From Armatimonadota bacterium (lineage in GTDB: Bacteria > Armatimonadota > Fervidibacteria > Fervidibacterales > Thermosaccharophagaceae): DNA of 64,000 nt. The position numbers and the translations under genes were made by a program. Where the stretch lies: positions 32,525 to 96,524 of the forward strand of contig JANXAS010000004.1 of assembly GCA_025062195.1 (NCBI GenBank), in the 5' to 3' direction. Below the pieces are notes generated by a model. That model searched no databases. It saw only the letters and a program-made list of their open reading frames with translations, and was not told the DNA's origin. Of the stretch, positions 26,118-35,458 are shown one piece after another (position 1 is the first letter of the stretch; every line of letters begins with the position of its first letter).

Positions 26118-27020
26118 ATGCTTCAAGGCAAACTGCGAATAAAGGAGTTGGCTAACCTTAGCTACCCCGTGCGATGGACGAAAAACTATAGTTACAAAGC
26201 TACAGCGTGTGTCTCTATCAAATTGAGAGGTATCGCTGCATTCACACTTATTGAGTTACTTATCGTCATCGCTATAATTTCGGTGCTTGCCGCCATTCTC
26301 TTCCCAGCAATGATGCGCGCAAGGGAAAAGGCTCGTGCTGCCTCTTGCGCATCTAACTTCAAGCAGATGGCATCAGCAATAATGCTTTATGCATCCGACT
26401 ATGACGAACGCTTCCCAATAAGCTACGACCCATATGGCATCTACTACCCACTCCAAAATTATCCGGGACGCTATCACCAAGGTCCCGTATTTTGGACTTA
26501 CCCAATCCAATCGTATGTGCGCAGTTGGGAGATGCAGCGCTGTCCGACAGCCGGCGGTGACAAGTATGGCGTTTGGAAGAAGGGTTCGGGATATGACCAT
26601 GAGCGCAATTGGGCTCTTTGCGCACACACCGGTCTAAACTGGGTTTACTTGGCACCGCTTTGGGGTGGTCATCCTGACGGCGCTTTGCATTCAATAGGAG
26701 TGCAACTATCCATGGTGGATAGCCCGACACAAACCGTTATGCTCGCCGATTCATATTACGATCCCGAGGACATCTATGACATCGGTTATTTCGTCGTTGA
26801 CCCACCAGCAATACCCCATATGCCTGAGTGTAAGCCACAGTGGGCAACAGCTCTCTATGTTCGCTCACTGCCGCTATGGGGAGGGCAATATCCAAATGGC
26901 TCAATTGCATTCAGGCACTTCTTAAGGACGACGGTGGCATTTTGTGACGGGCATGTCAAGCCACTCACGATTGACCAATTGAGAGACCCGGAGATATGGG
27001 ACACTGAAGACTATGAGTGA
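26118..27020 (+). CDS. Prepilin-like protein with H-X9-DG motif
   Basis: About 300 residues. [34 protein letters not shown] is a type III signal/N-methylation segment, and [12 protein letters not shown] near the end is the H-X9-DG motif. The leader before the cleavage site is unusually long (about 44 residues from ATG 26118) and the residue at -1 is alanine (IAA|FTLIE). ATG 26118 follows TTGGAGG by about eight bases and is preferred to 26082. Paralogue of the protein at 21896 (same organisation). Followed closely by a small membrane-protein gene. Confidence 0.85.
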   Translation: MLQGKLRIKELANLSYPVRWTKNYSYKATACVSIKLRGIAAFTLIELLIVIAIISVLAAILFPAMMRAREKARAASCASNFKQMASAIMLYASDYDERFPISYDPYGIYYPLQNYPGRYHQGPVFWTYPIQSYVRSWEMQRCPTAGGDKYGVWKKGSGYDHERNWALCAHTGLNWVYLAPLWGGHPDGALHSIGVQLSMVDSPTQTVMLADSYYDPEDIYDIGYFVVDPPAIPHMPECKPQWATALYVRSLPLWGGQYPNGSIAFRHFLRTTVAFCDGHVKPLTIDQLRDPEIWDTEDYE

Positions 27021-27081
27021 CAGTTAAGGGGATTTATTTTATCACTTCCCCTTGACCACATGCCCGATGAGGTGAGGCAGC

Positions 27082-27303
27082 ATGAGGGGCAAAGAGACGA
27101 TAATAATCATCGTCGCCGCAGCATGCATTTTTGCTGCAGCGTGCATTATAGCAACGAGCATACGCAAGCCTCGTGGCTTTCACCCGACTGTGACATCGCC
27201 GGCTTTGACGGCGCCATCAACGCCGATGAGCATCCTTGCCCCAATGGAAGTTGGGAAACTTAAGCCTATAAATCAGCCGGGAGACGCAAAGCCGGTTAAG
27301 TGA
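27082..27303 (+). CDS. Small single-pass membrane protein
   Basis: 73 residues: MRGKETIIIIVAAACIFAAACIIATSIRK forms one membrane helix with a short positively charged start, followed by a proline- and threonine-rich tail outside the membrane. GAGGTGAGG precedes ATG 27082 at five bases, an excellent ribosome site that distinguishes this frame from the overlapping ORF at 27060. It lies between the prepilin-like gene and the ROK gene in one direction. Probably an accessory of the pseudopilin system (inference from context). Confidence 0.7.
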   Translation: MRGKETIIIIVAAACIFAAACIIATSIRKPRGFHPTVTSPALTAPSTPMSILAPMEVGKLKPINQPGDAKPVK

Positions 27304-27355
27304 TGCTAATAACGGTGCACTCATGCAGCAGCTCATAGCGGGGGTGAAAGAAAGC

Positions 27356-28234
27356 ATGACCATGCCGTGTAAACTTCACCGCAGCGATTTAGTTGGGTGT
27401 GTCGGAGTGGATATAGGTGGGCAAAGCACACGCATTGGCACTGTGCTGCCAAATCGCACGCTCAAGCTTATTTCGTTTTGCACCCAACCCGACTTTGATG
27501 TTCAGATTGATATGCTCGTTGATAAGATAAAGCTATTGGGCGTGGACGAAATAAGGCGTGTCGGAATCGGCTCACCCGGCCCACTTGATTGGAAAAAAAC
27601 TTTTGTCTACGACACACCAAACTTGCCTTGGCGCAATGTCAGTTTTAAGAAGCTTGAACGAAAGCTCGGGGTAGAGGTGCTGCTTGATAACGATGCCAAT
27701 GTTGCCGGGCTCGGAGAAGCCACACTGGGTGCCGGAAGAGGGAAACGCATTGTAGCCGGCTTTACACTCGGAACTGGAATAGGTTACTTCCACATCATTG
27801 ATGGACACATCTACCACGGTTCATTGGATGTTGAAGCTGGACATCAAATACTTGACCCAAATGGTCCAGAGTGCAACTGCGGTCAAAGAGGATGCCTTGA
27901 GGCTTTCGTTTCAGCAACTGGGATACAGCGCCGCTATGGCGTTCCACCACACGAACTTGAGGACCAAGGTGCATGGGATGATATAGCCCTAAGGCTTGCG
28001 CAGGGCTTGGTCAATATAGCATTGCACACATCCGCAGAAGTGCTCGTCCTTTGTGGCGGAATGCTCGCTCGGGGCGAAATGCTGCTTAAGCCGACGCGCA
28101 TCTATTACGAACAGATGCTACAAGTTTACCCGAAGCGCTACCGCCCACCGGTTGTCACAGCTAAGCTGGGTGACAGAGCTGGAGTGTATGGTGCAATTGT
28201 GCTTGCGCATGTTGGGCACTCAGGAAGGGCTTAA
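27356..28234 (+). CDS. ROK family sugar kinase
   Basis: Glucokinase-like protein of the ROK family, 292 residues. Phosphate loop CVGVDIGGQSTRIGTV, the catalytic segment LLDNDANVAGLGEA, LGTGIGYF, and the zinc motif CNCGQRGCLEAF, all needed for active sugar kinases. No N-terminal helix-turn-helix, so an enzyme rather than an XylR-type repressor. ATG 27356 follows GGGGGTGA; the track starts 11 codons earlier. It ends 33 bases before the convergent GH5 gene. Substrate likely glucose or a hexose analogue. Confidence 0.88.
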   Translation: MTMPCKLHRSDLVGCVGVDIGGQSTRIGTVLPNRTLKLISFCTQPDFDVQIDMLVDKIKLLGVDEIRRVGIGSPGPLDWKKTFVYDTPNLPWRNVSFKKLERKLGVEVLLDNDANVAGLGEATLGAGRGKRIVAGFTLGTGIGYFHIIDGHIYHGSLDVEAGHQILDPNGPECNCGQRGCLEAFVSATGIQRRYGVPPHELEDQGAWDDIALRLAQGLVNIALHTSAEVLVLCGGMLARGEMLLKPTRIYYEQMLQVYPKRYRPPVVTAKLGDRAGVYGAIVLAHVGHSGRA

Positions 28235-28267
28235 GAGCCCATTTGCACCATCTACGACCACTTTGAT

Positions 28268-29338
28268 TCAAAATGATTGAAGCAGCTCAAGCATGGCTCT
28301 GTCCAACTTGTGACCGCGCCAATCCTCGTAGGTGACATCACCCCTACCGCTGTCCAATATGCCAAATGAACCCCTAAAGTTCCATAACGCCCATCCCCAA
28401 CCCATCTCCCTCCAAACCGTCAGACAGTCCCGCATCCAGTCCAAAACCACCCTATGGGGTGTCTTGTTGTAAGCGCCAAATTCACCGACCATAACGCCAA
28501 CACCTTGACCTTCCAATTCCTTCCATGGGCGATAGAATTGGCGCAGTTGATTAATGTCCCAAATTGTGTTGCCCTCCTTTAGCGGATAAGTTGGCTCAGC
28601 CCACTTATCTGAGCCGCCAACCCACTCAGCACGATAATGAGTCAATCTGAACGGTTGATAACCTCTTGTTGCCGTCGCAACATTCAATCCGATCAGCTCC
28701 GTTGGAGCGGTGTTGCCCCAATCGCGCCCATCGCATATTACGAGGCGTTTATCATCGTGTTTACGAATGGCTTCAAGCATGCGTTCCACAACTTTGCGGT
28801 GCACTTGAGGGTCAATGCGGGATGGCTCATTGAACAGATTGAAACTCAGCTGTGAGTTTGGAATACCGCTGTAGCGTTTGGCGAAGTGCGCCCAGTGCAT
28901 CGCGCAAACCCTTTGTGCCTCCTCATCAGTCCAAAGCGACTTTGGTTCCGGCGGGCGAGCAACGGTATAGCCAGGGGCACGGTGAAAGTTTATGCACACA
29001 TGAATGCCATATCTCTCACCAAACCGAACTGCCTCATCAATCTCCTTAAGCGTATCCTCTCGCAATCTTGTCCAATCACCGGACTCAATCCAACACCTGT
29101 AGTCCATCGGCAGACGAACAAAGTTGAAACCCAACTCGGCTATCCATTCAAAATCACTCTCAACGAATCGTTGATTGCGACCAACATTGAACTTCTCCAA
29201 CAAGTTGAAGCCGCGCCAACGGGGCAACCTCTTAGGGGTGGCTTCCGGCAATTGACGCCCTTGTGCAGCGACTGCAGCGGAAACAAACGCACCTAACACT
29301 GTGCTGCCAACCGCCTTTAGCATCTGCCGGCGTGTCAT
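28268..29338 (-). CDS. Tat-exported cellulase-family glycoside hydrolase (GH5)
   Basis: About 356 residues, (beta/alpha)8 retaining endoglycosidase. Acid/base glutamate in LFNEP (E171), nucleophile in VMVGEFGAYN (E286), with HVCINFHRAPGY and GWGWALWNFRG completing the GH5 pattern. The leader is a twin-arginine signal MTRRQMLKAVGSTVLGAFVSAAVA. ATG 29338 follows GGGGGTGA seven bases downstream; the track start is further up. Substrate within GH5 (cellulose, mannan, xyloglucan) cannot be told by eye. Neighbours are a ROK kinase and a UroD-like gene. Confidence 0.87.
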   Translation of the reverse strand: MTRRQMLKAVGSTVLGAFVSAAVAAQGRQLPEATPKRLPRWRGFNLLEKFNVGRNQRFVESDFEWIAELGFNFVRLPMDYRCWIESGDWTRLREDTLKEIDEAVRFGERYGIHVCINFHRAPGYTVARPPEPKSLWTDEEAQRVCAMHWAHFAKRYSGIPNSQLSFNLFNEPSRIDPQVHRKVVERMLEAIRKHDDKRLVICDGRDWGNTAPTELIGLNVATATRGYQPFRLTHYRAEWVGGSDKWAEPTYPLKEGNTIWDINQLRQFYRPWKELEGQGVGVMVGEFGAYNKTPHRVVLDWMRDCLTVWREMGWGWALWNFRGSFGILDSGRGDVTYEDWRGHKLDRAMLELLQSF

Positions 29339-29425
29339 CACCACATCACCCCCAGCGATTATTTGAACGAGCGCAAAAGGCACATTGCCCCTTTCGATGA
29401 GTGCCCATAGCTTGCGGAGGTTGAC

Positions 29426-30562
29426 TCACTCGCTCGCAATATATTTTGCTATGTAATTCTTCTTGCGATACTCAGCTATAAGTTTCTGGTCAATTGGGTA
29501 GCGCCCGTATTCCTTAGCAGCTTCAACCATCGCCTTGTAAAGCTCCGGCTTTACAGCCGGGTGAATTGAATTGCTTGAGGCGAGTATGTGACCACCACCG
29601 GGAGATGCCTTTGCTATCGTCTCCTTGACCGCTTCAACTACCTCCTCAACCGTCCCGTAGCAGAGCAGGTATGAGCAATCAACATTCCCAACCAACGCAA
29701 CCCTGTTACCATACTTCGCTTTAACCTCTCCTATATCCATGCCGGCTACCGGCTCAAGTGGGTCAATTGCATCTATGCCAGCCTCAATTAGGTCATCAAG
29801 TATTGCCCATATGTTTCCATCGGTGTGCTTTATGTAATAAGCGCCACGCTCGTGCGCCGCATCAACGCTGCGCTTCAAGTAGGGCAGGATGAACTCCCTA
29901 AAGTGCCTCGGCGACATTATCAAGCCCTTTCTTGTGGCGTAGTCGTCACCAGATACAGCTACATCAGCTCCCTCATCAATGGCGCGCTGCATCAATTTAA
30001 TCTTGTATTCAATCACGATCTCAGCAACGGAATGCGCCATGTATGGGTCTTCAATGTAGTCGGCAAGCAAATTCTCCATTCCACCACGAAGGTAGTGTGG
30101 GAACTCAAACCCATCGTGGGTGAGGAATACAATCGCTTTCCTGCCCTTGAAACGCTTCACCGCCTCACGCAGCGATTTCAAACGATGCTCATCGCATGGA
30201 TTTGGAGGCTCATAGCGTTTTAAGTCCTCACGGGACTTTATAGGTCCATCAACCGGATATGGTATGCCAAACTCAGACATGCCCCAAACTATGCCCCATT
30301 CATCAACGACAAGCTTCCCCTCACCACCGTGAATTGTCCTACCACGCCATACAAACTCCTCTTGCTCTTCAGCCTCAAGCGGTCTTAAGCGCATGTCCTC
30401 AAATATGCAGATGCCATCAAGGTCTTCCATCTCAACGAACTCCTCAAGCGAGGATGCACCGAATGCCGTCAGCGTCGGTTCGTTTATGACGAGTTCCCAA
30501 ATCGGAACCCTATCCGCTTCCTCTCGCCTCAGTGCAGCAATGAAACGCTCGTAGCCAGTCAT
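29426..30562 (-). CDS. Uroporphyrinogen decarboxylase family protein
   Basis: TIM-barrel protein of the UroD/MtaA/CmuA superfamily, 378 residues. MTGYERFIAALRREEADRVP is the usual start, HTDGNIWAILDDLIEAGIDAIDPLEPVAGMDI and ALVGNVDCS are core blocks. True HemE residues for uroporphyrinogen (such as an N-terminal RQAGRY) are absent, so this is more likely a cobalamin-linked methyltransferase-type or unknown decarboxylase. ATG 30562 follows GAGGTGATTGCG. Three such paralogues lie in this window, all beside glycan genes. Confidence 0.85.
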   Translation of the reverse strand: MTGYERFIAALRREEADRVPIWELVINEPTLTAFGASSLEEFVEMEDLDGICIFEDMRLRPLEAEEQEEFVWRGRTIHGGEGKLVVDEWGIVWGMSEFGIPYPVDGPIKSREDLKRYEPPNPCDEHRLKSLREAVKRFKGRKAIVFLTHDGFEFPHYLRGGMENLLADYIEDPYMAHSVAEIVIEYKIKLMQRAIDEGADVAVSGDDYATRKGLIMSPRHFREFILPYLKRSVDAAHERGAYYIKHTDGNIWAILDDLIEAGIDAIDPLEPVAGMDIGEVKAKYGNRVALVGNVDCSYLLCYGTVEEVVEAVKETIAKASPGGGHILASSNSIHPAVKPELYKAMVEAAKEYGRYPIDQKLIAEYRKKNYIAKYIASE

Positions 30563-30840
30563 CGCAATCACCTCACAAAATATGTTGCACCAGCGGTGAC
30601 CTCTCCAACATTGTATCATTGAATGCCACAATGTAGCACCATAAAATTTGCTTGGCAGCCAAAATCAAGTTTGGCGGGCATTAACGAATGATAAGGCTTA
30701 AGGTGCGGCAAAGTGATGTAGCTAACAAATTGTCAATATGAACCATGCTCAGCCGCTGTTTGATGGCTTACCAAGATTTGGTCGGGTTGAACGGAATGTT
30801 GCCCAGCCGAAGATAAACTCATCAACGAGGTGCGGCGCAA

Positions 30841-31425
30841 ATGAAATTAGTGGGCATTTTTGGCAGCCCGAGGAGGGAGGGAAATAGTGACCTGCTGCTT
30901 GAAGCGCTGTTGGGTGAGGCTGAAAAGAGCGGTGCGTCAATTGTGCGCGTATACGCAAGTGAGTTAAAAATATCGCCATGCACCGAATGCAGCTCATGTG
31001 AAACAACTGGAAAATGCATAATTGAGGATGACATGCAACTGGTGTATGAGCAACTTGAGGATGCTGATGCCATAGTCATCGCAACACCTATCTTTTTCTA
31101 TCACGTGCCGGCACAACTAAAATGCCTGATTGATAGGGCACAGGCGCTTTGGGCGAGAAGGCGTAAGCATAAAGCCGTTGATAATGCCAAGAACCGCAAA
31201 GGCTACCTTATAGCCATCGGAGCAACATCGGGGCAAAAACTGTTTGACGGTGTCCGCCTGACAGTCAAATATTTCTTTGATGCGATCGGCGCTGAGTATG
31301 CTGGAGAAGTGCTTGTGAGGGGCGTTGAAAAGAAAGGGGATGTGCTTAAACATCCGGATGCGATGGAAGAGGCAAAGGAGCTCGCAAAAAGGCTCTTAGC
31401 AACAGGCTGCAACGAAACTGTTTGA
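30841..31425 (+). CDS. Flavodoxin-like NAD(P)H-dependent oxidoreductase
   Basis: 194 residues, flavodoxin fold of the iron-sulfur flavoprotein/FMN-reductase group. FGSPRREGNSDLLLEAL is the FMN phosphate loop, CTECSSCETTGKCIIEDDM is a compact cysteine motif like that of iron-sulfur flavoproteins, and ATPIFFYHVPAQLKCLIDRAQ binds the isoalloxazine ring. Likely an electron-transfer flavoprotein with an additional Fe-S cluster. ATG 30841 follows GAGGTG by nine bases. The 1044-residue secreted protein begins 44 bases after its stop, but a functional link is not evident. Confidence 0.88.
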   Translation: MKLVGIFGSPRREGNSDLLLEALLGEAEKSGASIVRVYASELKISPCTECSSCETTGKCIIEDDMQLVYEQLEDADAIVIATPIFFYHVPAQLKCLIDRAQALWARRRKHKAVDNAKNRKGYLIAIGATSGQKLFDGVRLTVKYFFDAIGAEYAGEVLVRGVEKKGDVLKHPDAMEEAKELAKRLLATGCNETV

Positions 31426-31469
31426 TGCTTGCTGAGTGCGTGAAGGGTGCACCACAAAGAGGGATGGTG

Positions 31470-34400
31470 ATGGAGGTGAGCACCGTGTTGCGCAACATTC
31501 TCATCCTGATGGCGCTCGTAACAGCATCTTGCAATGCCTATTCCCAATCCATCATCGTTAAGCGCTCAATTGCTCCCGACGCTTCAAGGTTGCCCAATCT
31601 TCTCAAGAACGAAAGCTTTGAAATCGGTGAAGCACGGGAGCTGCCGTTCTGGCGAGCATGGAAAGACGGATACGAAGTTGACGGAAGCGTTGCTCGCACA
31701 GGGAGGCGTTCGGTCAAGTGCACAAGCAACGACCCGAAACGAGAATTTGGCATCTTCCAAACCGTTGAATTGAACCAAAGGGAGCCAACGCCAATAGTTG
31801 CCGAATGCTGGAGCATGGCAAAGGATGTTAGCGGAACGCCAACGAGCGGCTATTCGCTTTACTTGGACATAATCCACATGGACGGAACGCCCCTTTGGGG
31901 GCAGAATTCACCATTTGATTGCGGCTCACATGGCTGGCAAGTGCGCCGAGTGACTGTGATTCCGGATAAACCGATTAAGTCTGTGAATATCTACGCGTTG
32001 TTTCGTGGGCACACTGGCACAGTCTGGTTTGACGACCTTAAGTTAATTGAATTCGCCTTACCAGAAGGCACACATAGATTTGACGGCGCCACAGTTGCTA
32101 CCGTCGCTCGCAAGCCCTTGTGGAAACCAAAGACGGTGGAGTTGCGCACAGATGACGGTTTGGCGTTGAGGTTGGATACGGGGACGGGACAGGTCGTAAC
32201 TAACGATGGCATCGGTGGATTTTACATCCGAGATGTAGCAGCTGCTTCTGACTTCCGCCAACCAGTTGGCAAGGTAAAGCTGACAAACTATGGGGCTCAA
32301 TTCAGTGCCTCCGATGAGGAGTTGAAGCTGCGCCTGAGAGCCGATTTCAAAGTCTTGGAGAGGTGTATACGAGTTGACGGCGAGGTTGAGGATCTCAGTG
32401 GAACTGATAGGGCAGTCACAGTTTACTTTGCCCTGCCGCTGAATGCCGTCGGCTGGTTTTGGTCAAACGATATTAGGCGCAGTGAGCGCATAGAAGGCGG
32501 GCGTGAATACATCAACTCCGTTAATGTAGGCGCAGGGGCAAACGGAAGGATGTCATGGTATCCGCTTGGTGTTGTAAGCGGCGATACTGAAGGGATATGC
32601 TTAGCCATACCTTTGGATGTCCCGAGGCTATTTCGCATAGCATACAATTCGGCGAGCCGTGAGATGTATTGTGCCTTTGACTTAGGGTTGTCGCAGGAGA
32701 CTGTTAACTTCCCTTCACGGGCAAGCTTCAGCTTCCTCATATATCGGTTTGAGCCGAGATGGCGCATGCGCTCAGCTCTCCAAAAGTTTTATGAGCTTTT
32801 CCGGGAGGCATTTGTTAAGCGTGTTGACAGAGAGGGCATATGGATGCCATTCACTGACATTGCGACTGTGCGCAACTTTGAGGACTTCGGGTTCGCCTTC
32901 CACGAGGGCGATAACAATGTCCCGTTTGATGAACAGCATGGCATATATAGCTTCGTCTATGTTGAGCCGATGAGCCATTGGCTGCCATTGCCGAAAGAGA
33001 CGCCGCGCACATACGAAGCTGTGATTGAAACGTTGAAGATGGACGCCAAAGGCGAAGGGGGCGAATTGAGGCGTCAGATGGCTATCGCCACATTCACAAG
33101 CGGAGTTTATGGGCGCAATGGACAACTCATCCTCTCCATAACCAAAGCGCCATGGTGTGATGGAGCGCTCATACTGCTCAATCCCGATCCAGACATTGAG
33201 CTACTCCAAGAGAGCTACACGAAGGCAAGCATCATGCTGCAAACGATTGAAGGCGCGTTTGAGCGCCCAAGAAAGGAACAGGTTAAAGGGTGGCAGGCAT
33301 ACGGCGCTGGCTTTTCAATTGATGGAAAAGTGGCACGCACAGGGAGGAATTCAATACGGTGCAGCGCTAATAGGCTCGGAATGGAATTTGGCATCTCGCA
33401 AACTGTTGTGCTCAACCAAAAAGAGCCAAAACCTTTGCTCATCAGCGCATGGAGCAAAGCTCAAGATGTCACCGGAAAGACAAGCGCTGATTACTCAATC
33501 TATGTGGACTTGATTTATGATGATGGGACGCCACACTGGGGCTTAACAGCTGAGTTTGAAACAGGCACGCACGATTGGATGAAGGCGGAGAGGCTTTTCC
33601 ACCCTAAGCGCCCTGTTGCGCGAGCCACAGTGTATTTGCTCTTTAGGCGAACGCATACTGGCACTGTATGGTTTGACGATGCCTTCTTCGGCGAAGCCGG
33701 TGGGCATAACTTGCTAATCAATGGGAGCTTTGAGGAGCTGGCTAAAGGCGAGCTTGACGGCGTTTACCTTGATTCGCTTGAGATGGGCGCAACCATATTG
33801 AACTACAGGCGAGAACATTGGCGCTATGCCAATGTGCCGCTTGTCTTTGATGCACACGGCACACCGTGCCAACTTCTGTTCTTTTCGGTTTATGAGTTTT
33901 CAAAGTGGCTTGCCGAAAGGATGCATGGGCAAGGCAAGTTAATGTTCGCAAACGCTGTTTTACAGCGCTTCCCATTTGCAGCGCATTTGTTTGATGTTAT
34001 GGGGGTTGAAGTGAATTGGATGCGCGGCACAAAGTATGAGCCAACAACCGACGAGAGAATGTGCTACTGGAGAGCACTCTCATACCGAAAACCGTATTGC
34101 CTGCTCATGAACACTAATTACGAACGCTTCACACGAGAGTTCGTTGAACGCTATATGAAGCGATGTGCGTTCTACGCCATCTTCCCGAGCATGTTTGATG
34201 AAGAGGCTGCATCAAAAGACCCATACTGGGCATCGCCCAAAAAGTGGTATGAGCGAGACAGGGATCTGTTCAAGCGTTACATCCCACTAATCAAAGCTTT
34301 GGCGAAAGCCGGTTGGGAACCGGTAACGAATGCATGGACAGATAACGAAAAAGTGTATGTTGAGCGCTACGGTGCTTCGGATGAGGTCTTCTTCACCCTC

Positions 34401-34604
34401 CTAAATGATAGCGATGCGCCACAAGAGTTCACACTCGCAATTGATGCTACAACGTTGCGCTTGGATAAGCGAACCAAAGTGGTAGCGCTGAATTTTGGCG
34501 AGCAAGCCGAAGCCACAATGCCAATAAACTGGCACGCAAACACTCTAACGATGCGCTATAGGCTCCCGCCGGATGATGTGCTTGTCCTAAAGCTAACCAA
34601 ATAA
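31470..34604 (+). CDS. Large secreted glycoside-hydrolase-like protein with duplicated binding module
   Basis: About 1044 residues with a signal (VLRNILILMALVTASC). Module A (SFEIGEARELPFWRAW...GTVWFDDLKLIE) is a jelly-roll of the CBM type; after about 380 residues of beta-rich sequence a second copy appears (RKEQVKGWQAYGAGFSIDG...GTVWFDDAFFGE), sharing VARTGR-S, FGI-QTV-LNQ-EP and SAWS/CWS. The C-terminal third looks like a TIM-barrel glycosidase (LDGVYLDSLEM, PLVFDAHGTP, GKLMFANAVLQRF) followed by a small beta domain. I do not recognise a CAZy family. Starts at 31470, 31485 (GTG after GGAGGTGA) and 31488 are all possible. Confidence 0.7.
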   Translation: MEVSTVLRNILILMALVTASCNAYSQSIIVKRSIAPDASRLPNLLKNESFEIGEARELPFWRAWKDGYEVDGSVARTGRRSVKCTSNDPKREFGIFQTVELNQREPTPIVAECWSMAKDVSGTPTSGYSLYLDIIHMDGTPLWGQNSPFDCGSHGWQVRRVTVIPDKPIKSVNIYALFRGHTGTVWFDDLKLIEFALPEGTHRFDGATVATVARKPLWKPKTVELRTDDGLALRLDTGTGQVVTNDGIGGFYIRDVAAASDFRQPVGKVKLTNYGAQFSASDEELKLRLRADFKVLERCIRVDGEVEDLSGTDRAVTVYFALPLNAVGWFWSNDIRRSERIEGGREYINSVNVGAGANGRMSWYPLGVVSGDTEGICLAIPLDVPRLFRIAYNSASREMYCAFDLGLSQETVNFPSRASFSFLIYRFEPRWRMRSALQKFYELFREAFVKRVDREGIWMPFTDIATVRNFEDFGFAFHEGDNNVPFDEQHGIYSFVYVEPMSHWLPLPKETPRTYEAVIETLKMDAKGEGGELRRQMAIATFTSGVYGRNGQLILSITKAPWCDGALILLNPDPDIELLQESYTKASIMLQTIEGAFERPRKEQVKGWQAYGAGFSIDGKVARTGRNSIRCSANRLGMEFGISQTVVLNQKEPKPLLISAWSKAQDVTGKTSADYSIYVDLIYDDGTPHWGLTAEFETGTHDWMKAERLFHPKRPVARATVYLLFRRTHTGTVWFDDAFFGEAGGHNLLINGSFEELAKGELDGVYLDSLEMGATILNYRREHWRYANVPLVFDAHGTPCQLLFFSVYEFSKWLAERMHGQGKLMFANAVLQRFPFAAHLFDVMGVEVNWMRGTKYEPTTDERMCYWRALSYRKPYCLLMNTNYERFTREFVERYMKRCAFYAIFPSMFDEEAASKDPYWASPKKWYERDRDLFKRYIPLIKALAKAGWEPVTNAWTDNEKVYVERYGASDEVFFTLLNDSDAPQEFTLAIDATTLRLDKRTKVVALNFGEQAEATMPINWHANTLTMRYRLPPDDVLVLKLTK

Positions 34605-34609
34605 CTCTG

Positions 34610-35458
34610 CTACAATCCCTGCACCTTAAATTCGGTTTGTGGTGGCATTGGCGGTTCAATTAGAAAGGCGAATTTGTTTGGCTCACGCAAACATGCATGG
34701 TAAATCGGCAGATCGGTTGGGATGCCGAATGTGTCAAGCGCAGTTGAAGGGATGACCTCTGGCAGTGGCAAGGTGCCATAATTGGGGTTTGGTTCATAAG
34801 CCCAATCTTTTCCCCTTTTGACGATGTAATAAGCGGCGCCGCGCATTAGCGCAAAGGGGGCATACTGTGAGTCAAATGTGCGCGCAACCCAATTTGAAGT
34901 CACAACCGGCTCATCCCCGATTATTACAGCCACATGTCCGAAGTTCGGTGGAACAACGACGAGCTTTCTCTCATCCATGGCATCAACCTCAACGATGATA
35001 GCCCTGTGTATCCCTTTCGTTGGCTGAAACACATCCTCCGGTTCTTGAAATATGAACAACATCCTTCCGTAAACAACCTCATAGACCTCGGGGAATGTTG
35101 TGTGCCCACTGCGAGTATATGGATGGTAGTGTCCGAAAGCTTTGACAAACTCGTCGCCATCTTCGACTTCGCCGTTAACCGACATCACCCCGGGCATGAA
35201 AAGCGAGACATCATAGCGCAGCATTGACACGCTTGAGCGCAAAGCCTCTTCATCGCCAACCAATCGCACATCCCTGAACATCCAATAGAGCACATCCGGG
35301 GTATTTGCCTGCGGGTTGCGCAAGACTGGCTTCAGGTCGGAGATATACCTCGGTTGGGGCTTTGCGCTCTTTACGCCATTGCCAAGTTCAAGCATCCAAC
35401 CATCCTCTGTTTGGACAATGCTTATTGATAGACCAAGCCGTTCACTTAAGTCAATCAC
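34610..35458 (-). CDS. Cupin-type (archaeal-type) glucose-6-phosphate isomerase
   Basis: Interconverts glucose-6-phosphate and fructose-6-phosphate; belongs to the metal-dependent cupin family first described in Pyrococcus. Metal-binding cupin residues are in AFGHYHPYT and FPEVYEVVYGRMLF, and VVVPPNFGHVAVI carries a further histidine; NWVARTFDSQYAPF is also family-typical. About 282 residues, longer than archaeal enzymes (about 190), with extra N- and C-terminal segments. GTG 35458 overlaps the stop of the upstream ROK gene by eight bases and follows AAGGGGGTG, so the pair is coupled. Ends five bases from the convergent large glycosidase-like gene. Confidence 0.85.
   Translation of the reverse strand: MIDLSERLGLSISIVQTEDGWMLELGNGVKSAKPQPRYISDLKPVLRNPQANTPDVLYWMFRDVRLVGDEEALRSSVSMLRYDVSLFMPGVMSVNGEVEDGDEFVKAFGHYHPYTRSGHTTFPEVYEVVYGRMLFIFQEPEDVFQPTKGIHRAIIVEVDAMDERKLVVVPPNFGHVAVIIGDEPVVTSNWVARTFDSQYAPFALMRGAAYYIVKRGKDWAYEPNPNYGTLPLPEVIPSTALDTFGIPTDLPIYHACLREPNKFAFLIEPPMPPQTEFKVQGL

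Noticed and set aside
27060-27263. 67-codon ORF overlapping the small membrane protein
   Set aside because: No ribosome site and a charged, cysteine-rich composition; the frame from 27082 has GAGGTGAGG and a clean membrane helix.
29426-30562. True HemE (heme biosynthesis)
   Set aside because: N-terminal RQAGRY-type substrate motif is absent, and paralogues with glycan neighbours argue for another role.
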